From: a bacterium
Lineage (GTDB): Bacteria > Patescibacteriota > Microgenomatia > UBA1400 > RBG-16-45-19
Length of the DNA stretch: 10,848 bases
Assembly (NCBI GenBank): GCA_003247275.1
Contig: QKAA01000062.1
Coordinates: 1 to 10,848 of the forward strand
Direction of reading: 5' to 3'
This document shows positions 6,416 through 10,848 of this stretch, piece by piece. The notes beneath the pieces are model-generated. The model was not told where the DNA came from and searched no databases. It saw nothing but the letters and a program-made list of their open reading frames with translations. Each line of letters starts with the position of its first letter. The stretch's first letter is position 1. Position numbers and translations under genes: made by a program.

Positions 6416-8062
6416 CTATTCTCTATATAATTTATCATTATATTCATTTAGCATTCTTTGAGAAGAGTATTGTTCTGAGAGGCTAATTGTTTTTTGCATT
6501 CGAGCAATCCAGTTTTCTGGTTCATTTTGAGCGTTTCGATCGTAGAATTCTGGAATGATGTCGTCAGCTAAGCGGAGATAGAGAGTTTCGGCTAAATCTT
6601 CTGAGTCGAGGGTCCAACCTAATTTAAACCAATCAACTTCTGAGGTCCAACCATCTTCGACAGTACATTGAAGAACGCCATTACTGGCGGCTTTCATGCC
6701 AGATGTGCCTGAGGCTTCTTGACCTTTAATGGGAGTATTTAGCCAAACATCAACACCTTTGACTAAATGCTGAGCAACCTCGATGTCGTAATTTGGAATG
6801 AATAGGGCTGATCCCGCAATATTATTCTTCATGAAGCCGATAATTTGCTTGAGAGTTTTTTTGGCTTCTAGATCATCCATATGGGCGCGGCCACTAATAA
6901 TAATTTGAACTGGCTTATCGGGATTTCCGATTATTTGTTTTAATTTGCCAATGTCAGAAAAGATAGCATCGGGGCGTTTGTATTTAGCAAATCGTCTTGC
7001 CCAACCAATTATTAAGTGATTCGGGTCATAACCAAAGCCTATTTTTTGCTGAACATATTCCATTAATTGTCGTTTTTTCTGATTATGGGTTTGCCATAGT
7101 AAGGATGGGTTTTGTTGCGAGGCTGCGATATCTTTATCTTGCCAGGTGGGCAAATGAACACCGTTAGTCACTTGCAGCCAATTAAATTCGGGCCAAGTTT
7201 GTTTACTGAGAAGATAGTGAGGTTGGCTGACAGCAGAAGCTCTTTTGGAAGTTTTGAGGGCATAGTGAGTTAAGCTGAATCTATTGGTTTCTGGATCAAT
7301 TCCTGGCTTTAGCAATTCATTGTTGGAGATGTTCATTTTTTTGGCGTAGTAGCCGACGTACTGATTTAAAATGGCAGTGTCGTAGGTTTTGTTCCCCTCA
7401 CGTACTAAGGTGTGATTGGTGTAAACAATCATGTTTTTGGCAGCTTCAAAGGCTTGGTTGTAGTCCATGCCTGAGCGTTCCATGAATTGGCGGACTAATT
7501 GAAGAAATAGAAAGGCTGGTCTTCCCTCGTTAACGTGATAGATTTCAGGGTGAATTTCGAGGGCATCAAGTAGTTTGACCCCACCTATACCTAGGATCAT
7601 TTGCTGACGAATAACATCTTCATCGCGACCATGATAAAGGGCTTTGGCAATGGCTCTATCTTCAGGTGGATTTTGATCAGTGTCGGTGTCGAGTAAATAG
7701 AGAGGGACATTACCAACATTAGTTTTCCAAACTCTGGCCCAGACATCTTGAGTAGTAAGGTGGATCCGAACAAATAACGGCTGATCTTCTTTTGGAACGT
7801 AGACATGCTCAAAGCCTAGTTTGACGGGATCAACAGGGAAATCTTCTTCTGATTGATTGCCATCTTCGTCGATAGTTTGAATTGCCTTAGCTCCTCGGTA
7901 GAGCAAGCCTACACCAACCATGGGGAAATTATCATCAGAAGCTTGTTTGAGAGTGTCACCGGCAAGGACACCTAAGCCACCAGCATAGATTGGCAGCTTG
8001 GGGTCAATTCCAAATTCGGCGCAAAAATAGGCAACAGGACGTTCGGTCGTGACATTTGACAT
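6416..8062 (-). CDS. glgP: Alpha-glucan (glycogen/maltodextrin) phosphorylase, short GT35 form
   Basis: Cleaves terminal alpha-1,4-glucosyl units with phosphate to give glucose-1-phosphate, using pyridoxal phosphate. Motifs: AYFCAEFG at 11-18, YAGGLGVLAGDTLKQASD at 26-43, HVNEGRPAF at 176-184, TNGVHLPTW at 299-307, GWARRFAKYKRP at 353-364, and the PLP site EASGTSGMKAASNG at 449-462 with K457 as the cofactor lysine. At 548 residues it belongs to the short class and lacks the N-terminal extension of the 800-residue enzymes. Where relatives usually have NEGH, this one has NEGR. It opens the glgP-pgk-unknown-glgA run, so breakdown and synthesis of glycogen share a transcript. The ATG at 8062 has no Shine-Dalgarno, and TAGTAT lies only 9 nt upstream, so the message could be nearly leaderless. 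Substrate length preference (glycogen or maltodextrin) cannot be told. Confidence 0.92.
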   Translation of the reverse strand: MSNVTTERPVAYFCAEFGIDPKLPIYAGGLGVLAGDTLKQASDDNFPMVGVGLLYRGAKAIQTIDEDGNQSEEDFPVDPVKLGFEHVYVPKEDQPLFVRIHLTTQDVWARVWKTNVGNVPLYLLDTDTDQNPPEDRAIAKALYHGRDEDVIRQQMILGIGGVKLLDALEIHPEIYHVNEGRPAFLFLQLVRQFMERSGMDYNQAFEAAKNMIVYTNHTLVREGNKTYDTAILNQYVGYYAKKMNISNNELLKPGIDPETNRFSLTHYALKTSKRASAVSQPHYLLSKQTWPEFNWLQVTNGVHLPTWQDKDIAASQQNPSLLWQTHNQKKRQLMEYVQQKIGFGYDPNHLIIGWARRFAKYKRPDAIFSDIGKLKQIIGNPDKPVQIIISGRAHMDDLEAKKTLKQIIGFMKNNIAGSALFIPNYDIEVAQHLVKGVDVWLNTPIKGQEASGTSGMKAASNGVLQCTVEDGWTSEVDWFKLGWTLDSEDLAETLYLRLADDIIPEFYDRNAQNEPENWIARMQKTISLSEQYSSQRMLNEYNDKLYRE

Positions 8063-8071
8063 AGGAATACG

Positions 8072-8077
8072 ATACTA
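8072..8077 (-). promoter_or_regulatory. Possible -10 element just before glgP
   Basis: TAGTAT on the minus strand ends 9 nt before the glgP ATG, with a TG a few bases upstream. A TTGTGC lies 15 nt further up, which is too close for a good -35. If used, transcripts would begin almost at the start codon, which would agree with the missing Shine-Dalgarno. A promoter is expected here because the ppsA terminator lies just upstream, but this particular element is weak. Confidence 0.2.
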
Positions 8078-8130
8078 GACATTGGGGTTTGGGCACAAGG
8101 GACAATATCTGGTATTTCCAACTTATTTTT

Positions 8131-8168
8131 ATATAAAAACCTACCCCTATTTTGAGATAGGGGTAGGT
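8131..8168 (-). terminator. Rho-independent terminator after ppsA
   Basis: A perfect 11-bp stem (ACCTACCCCTA at 8139-8149 pairing with TAGGGGTAGGT at 8158-8168) encloses an 8-nt loop. On the minus strand it is followed by TTTTTATAT. It starts about 20 nt past the ppsA stop (8188) and faces the right way for that gene. It separates the ppsA transcript from the glgP operon. The plus-strand side lacks a T run after the stem, so it should work in one direction only. Confidence 0.92.
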
Positions 8169-8187
8169 AAAAATGTTTTTTATTTAC

Positions 8188-10545
8188 TTATTTCTTTTTA
8201 AAGATACGCTGAAAGACTGTCAGGGTCTGAGCGCGTTGTTTTTCGGCTGCAGTAACTTTATGGCTTTTGAGGTTTTGCTCTGCTTGATAGACGATAAGTC
8301 TGGTTTTATCAATCATGTCTGGACTGACAGAAACGCTGGTAGCTCCCCAAGAAACGAGCTTTTCAGTAATTTCGGGGTAAGTTGATGGAGCTTGGCCACA
8401 GATCGAACAGCCAATACCGCGGCGCTTACAGGTCCTCACAATCATTTCGAGGGCTTTTAAGACCCCAGGATTTCTTTCATCATATATATCTGCAACCATT
8501 TCGTTATCTCGGTCACAACCTAAGATAAGCATGGTTAAGTCATTTGAGCCAATAGAAACACCATCAATGCCAGCATCAATGAACTCATCGAGCATGAAGA
8601 CATTGTTGGGGATTTCTACCATCATATGGAGTTGGAAATTGGATCGACGCTGGAGGTCATTTTTGGCCATCAATGCTTTGATTTCTTTGAGTTGTTCGAC
8701 GGTGCGAACAAAAGGAATCATGACATGGAGATTTTTATAGCCATATTTGTTTCTGACTTTTTTGATGGCTTCGAGTTCCATGGCGAAAATGTCACCTTCT
8801 TTGATATAGCGATGACAACCGCGGTAACCAATAAGGGGGTTTGCCTCTTCGGGTTCATATTTTTCGCCACCGACTAAACCACGATACTCATTTGTCTTGA
8901 AGTCTGTGGTGCGATAGACGATGGGTCTAGGGTTAAAGGCGCGGCAGAAGAATTCAAGACCTTCAGCCATTTTGTCAATGAAATAGGTGCGACGTTTTTG
9001 GGCAAGTAATTCGCGAGGGTGAACGCCGATGTATTCAGAGATGATGAATTCGGCTCGTAGTAGTCCGACGCCGTCAACGTACTTTTGGGAAATACCACCA
9101 GCCATATCTGGTTCACCTAAGTTAACGTAGACCTTGGTTTTAGTTTTGAGATCGCGGACTTTCTTGATGCCTTTGGGAAGCTTGAGGGCAGTTCGTTTAA
9201 CTTTGAGTTCTCCGCGGTAAACCTCACCTTTTTGAGCATCGACAGTAATAACTTCTCCGTTTTTGAGTTTGGTGGTGGCAGTACCAGTGCCGACGACACA
9301 GGGCACGCCTAATTCTCTGGAAACGATGGCGGCGTGTGAAGTCTGACCACCTCTATCGGTAACGATAGCGGCAGCTCGTTTCATAGCGGGAACAAAATCT
9401 GGAGTAGTCATGGGAGCAACGAGGATATTTCCCTCTTTGACTTTGTCGTTATCTTTAGGGTTGGTAATGATAACAACTTTACCTGAGACGATGCCAGGAC
9501 TGGCAGGAGAACCAACCAAAAGCGCTTTGGGGGTGCCGCCTTCAATATTGGCGGTTTCGCCAATAGTGTTACTGGACTCGATAGCTTTCATAGTGGTGAT
9601 GGGGCGGGTTTGGACAATATAAATTTTGTCTTTTTCGTAGGCCCATTCAACATCTTGAGGCCAGTTGTAATGCTCTTGCAGTTTTTGACCAATTTTGGCG
9701 ACTTTTAAGATGACTTCATCGGGAACTTTTTGCTGATCAACTTTACTTTGGGGCACTTTATTTTGTTTGGTAGTCCCCCCTTCTTTGGAAAGCATGACCT
9801 TTTGGGATGAAATTTCTTTGTGTCGAATAGTCCATTTGTCACGGTCAACTTCAAAGTGATCAGGCGTGACTGAGCCTTGGACAATCATTTCACCCAAACC
9901 CCAAACAGATTCAACCACAATGGTGAAGGGGTCATTATTGATGGGATTAACAGTAAACATGACGCCAGAAACTTCAGATTGAACCATAGCCTGAACAGGA
10001 ACGGCAATGCCGATTTTGAAGTGGTCAAAACCCTTTTGAACGCGGTAGAAGATAGCTCTAGCTTCAAAAAGCGAGGCCCAACATTTTTGGACAGCCTTAA
10101 CCACGTCATGATTGCCAGCGATATTAAGGTAAGTGGCTTGTTGGCCAGCAAAAGAAGCGTCGGGTAAGTCTTCGGCAGTGGCAGAAGAGCGAACCGCTAC
10201 TTCTTGATTCCTTTGAGGGAATTTTTCGTAGGCTTTAACAATGCTTTCGGCGAGATCGTCTGGCATTTTGGCGCGAGTAATAATTTCCTTGACGCGCTTG
10301 CTGGCGGCAAATAATTTGTCGTTGTCGTTAACGTCAAGACCTTTTAATTCAGCTTTGATCTTATCGCGGAGGTTATTGCTATCAATAAAGTAAAAATATG
10401 CTGGAGCAGTCACACAAAACCCGTTAGGCACTGGAATGCCTGCCTCATACATTTCGCCTAAATTTGCGCCTTTGCCACCAACTAGGGGTAAATCTTTCTT
10501 GCCGATATCTTTAAACCAGGCAACATGTTGGGCAGGATTTGACAT
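8188..10545 (-). CDS. ppsA: Phosphoenolpyruvate synthase (pyruvate, water dikinase)
   Basis: Converts pyruvate plus ATP and water to PEP, AMP and phosphate; in fermenters the reverse or near-equilibrium use is also possible. The 785 residues match the family length. The N-terminal ATP-grasp domain shows GGKGANLGE at 23-31, VRSSATAEDLPDASFAGQQ at 118-136 and GVMFTVNP at 194-201. The swivelling domain carries TDRGGQTSHAAIVSRE at 396-411 with the phospho-accepting H404. The C-terminal PEP/pyruvate barrel has LLRAEF at 495-500, NPLIGYRG at 569-576, MIPFVRT at 609-615, SIGSNDLT at 664-671 and CGQAPS at 716-721 with catalytic C716. All catalytic residues are present. The last 25 residues form a basic tail (ending KKK). 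A good Shine-Dalgarno (GGAGA, 10557-10553) lies 7 nt before the ATG. It has its own promoter and terminator and so is transcribed alone. Pyruvate phosphate dikinase is unlikely, as that enzyme is about 870 residues long. Confidence 0.96.
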   Translation of the reverse strand: MSNPAQHVAWFKDIGKKDLPLVGGKGANLGEMYEAGIPVPNGFCVTAPAYFYFIDSNNLRDKIKAELKGLDVNDNDKLFAASKRVKEIITRAKMPDDLAESIVKAYEKFPQRNQEVAVRSSATAEDLPDASFAGQQATYLNIAGNHDVVKAVQKCWASLFEARAIFYRVQKGFDHFKIGIAVPVQAMVQSEVSGVMFTVNPINNDPFTIVVESVWGLGEMIVQGSVTPDHFEVDRDKWTIRHKEISSQKVMLSKEGGTTKQNKVPQSKVDQQKVPDEVILKVAKIGQKLQEHYNWPQDVEWAYEKDKIYIVQTRPITTMKAIESSNTIGETANIEGGTPKALLVGSPASPGIVSGKVVIITNPKDNDKVKEGNILVAPMTTPDFVPAMKRAAAIVTDRGGQTSHAAIVSRELGVPCVVGTGTATTKLKNGEVITVDAQKGEVYRGELKVKRTALKLPKGIKKVRDLKTKTKVYVNLGEPDMAGGISQKYVDGVGLLRAEFIISEYIGVHPRELLAQKRRTYFIDKMAEGLEFFCRAFNPRPIVYRTTDFKTNEYRGLVGGEKYEPEEANPLIGYRGCHRYIKEGDIFAMELEAIKKVRNKYGYKNLHVMIPFVRTVEQLKEIKALMAKNDLQRRSNFQLHMMVEIPNNVFMLDEFIDAGIDGVSIGSNDLTMLILGCDRDNEMVADIYDERNPGVLKALEMIVRTCKRRGIGCSICGQAPSTYPEITEKLVSWGATSVSVSPDMIDKTRLIVYQAEQNLKSHKVTAAEKQRAQTLTVFQRIFKKK

Positions 10546-10596
10546 AACACTTTCTCCAAAATATTAGTAACAGCTTTTTTGCGAGCGTATATACTC

Positions 10597-10625
10597 ATGT
10601 TAGTGGAAAAGAAAGAGTTGGTCAA
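10597..10625 (-). promoter_or_regulatory. Sigma70-type promoter of ppsA
   Basis: On the minus strand TTGACC (10625-10620) is followed after exactly 17 nt by TAACAT (10602-10597). Transcription would start near 10590, giving a leader of about 45 nt with the GGAGA site. The -35 begins one base after the stop codon of the upstream TPR-like gene. The hexamers match consensus at 5 of 6 and 4 of 6 positions. Confidence 0.6.
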
Positions 10626-10626
10626 T

Positions 10627-10848
10627 TTAGAGATTATGCTCTTGCGGGATCGAATTTAACCACTGTTGTGCTGCTGGGGTTTGGCTAAAACGGACAAGTT
10701 GCTCTGCGGCTGAACGGGATTCTTCATAATTGTTGTTTTGTAGTTCTAGTTTAGATAACAAAAACCACAAGTCGGGATGTTGGGGATACATTGCAAGTCC
10801 GTTTAGAATGACGTTCTTTGTTTGCTCGTAGTTTTTAATTTGGTTGTC
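10627..10848 (-). CDS. C-terminal end of a TPR-like repeat protein, cut by window edge
   Basis: The frame is open from the right edge of the window to a TAA at 10629-10627, giving the last 73 residues. Residues about 3-55 look like tetratricopeptide helices: a YEQTKNVILNGLAMYPQHPD segment (helix, then the proline-bearing turn), followed by LWFLLSKLELQNNNYEESRS and AAEQLVRFS. The rest (AAQQWLNSIPQEHNL) is a short tail. TPR ends of this kind occur in scaffold proteins and at the C-termini of membrane proteins such as O-antigen-ligase-like enzymes; the N-terminal part that would decide is outside the window. No terminator is visible before the ppsA promoter, so read-through into ppsA is possible. 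Confidence 0.75.
   Translation of the reverse strand, partial: DNQIKNYEQTKNVILNGLAMYPQHPDLWFLLSKLELQNNNYEESRSAAEQLVRFSQTPAAQQWLNSIPQEHNL

Noticed and set aside
9877..10167. Plus-strand and minus-strand frames of 88-96 codons inside ppsA
   Set aside because: They overlap the conserved ATP-grasp part of PEP synthase in other frames and show no family features.
1..10848. CRISPR array, tRNA, rRNA or insertion sequence
   Set aside because: No regularly spaced repeats, no cloverleaf-like segment, no transposase frame and no terminal inverted repeats were seen on either strand.

Overview
The window looks like a chromosomal segment of a Candidate Phyla Radiation (Patescibacteria) bacterium, probably of the Microgenomates side. 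The reasons are a dockerin whose repeats end in YWGT/WWGT blocks, compact enzymes, weak or absent Shine-Dalgarno sites before several genes, moderately AT-rich DNA, and a glycolysis/glycogen gene set of the kind seen in these fermenters. TGA acts as a stop (pgk ends in TGA), which argues against the code-25 lineages (Gracilibacteria, Absconditabacteria). The placement is an inference from gene content; no rRNA or ribosomal protein is present.

Layout. At the left edge (1-840, + strand) lies a family 2 glycosyltransferase whose start is cut off by the window. Everything else is on the minus strand, read here from right to left: the last 73 codons of a TPR-like protein (10848-10627); PEP synthase (10545-8188), with its own sigma70-type promoter and a strong intrinsic terminator; a four-gene run of glycogen phosphorylase (8062-6416), a compact phosphoglycerate kinase (6403-5387), an unrecognised membrane-anchored protein (5390-4641) and glycogen synthase (4638-3217), with gaps of 12, -4 and 2 nt; then, probably from a separate promoter, a DUF916-like membrane-anchored surface protein (3151-2219) and a secreted dockerin protein (2138-918). 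The dockerin gene converges on the glycosyltransferase with no visible terminator between them. There is no gene-free stretch longer than about 130 bases.

How the genes fit together. PEP synthase, phosphoglycerate kinase, glycogen synthase and glycogen phosphorylase outline a carbon-storage route: pyruvate to PEP, the lower glycolytic/gluconeogenic trunk, and building and breaking of alpha-1,4-glucan. The sugar-nucleotide pyrophosphorylase (GlgC) and branching enzyme (GlgB) are not in the window. The DUF916-like and dockerin genes are a separate cell-surface module: one protein is held in the membrane by a C-terminal helix, the other is secreted and carries two complete calcium-binding dockerin loops.

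The points most worth a second look are the roughly 50-residue internal loss and altered active-site residues in the phosphoglycerate kinase, the unknown membrane protein translationally locked between pgk and glgA, and the DUF916-like/dockerin pair without a cohesin in sight.
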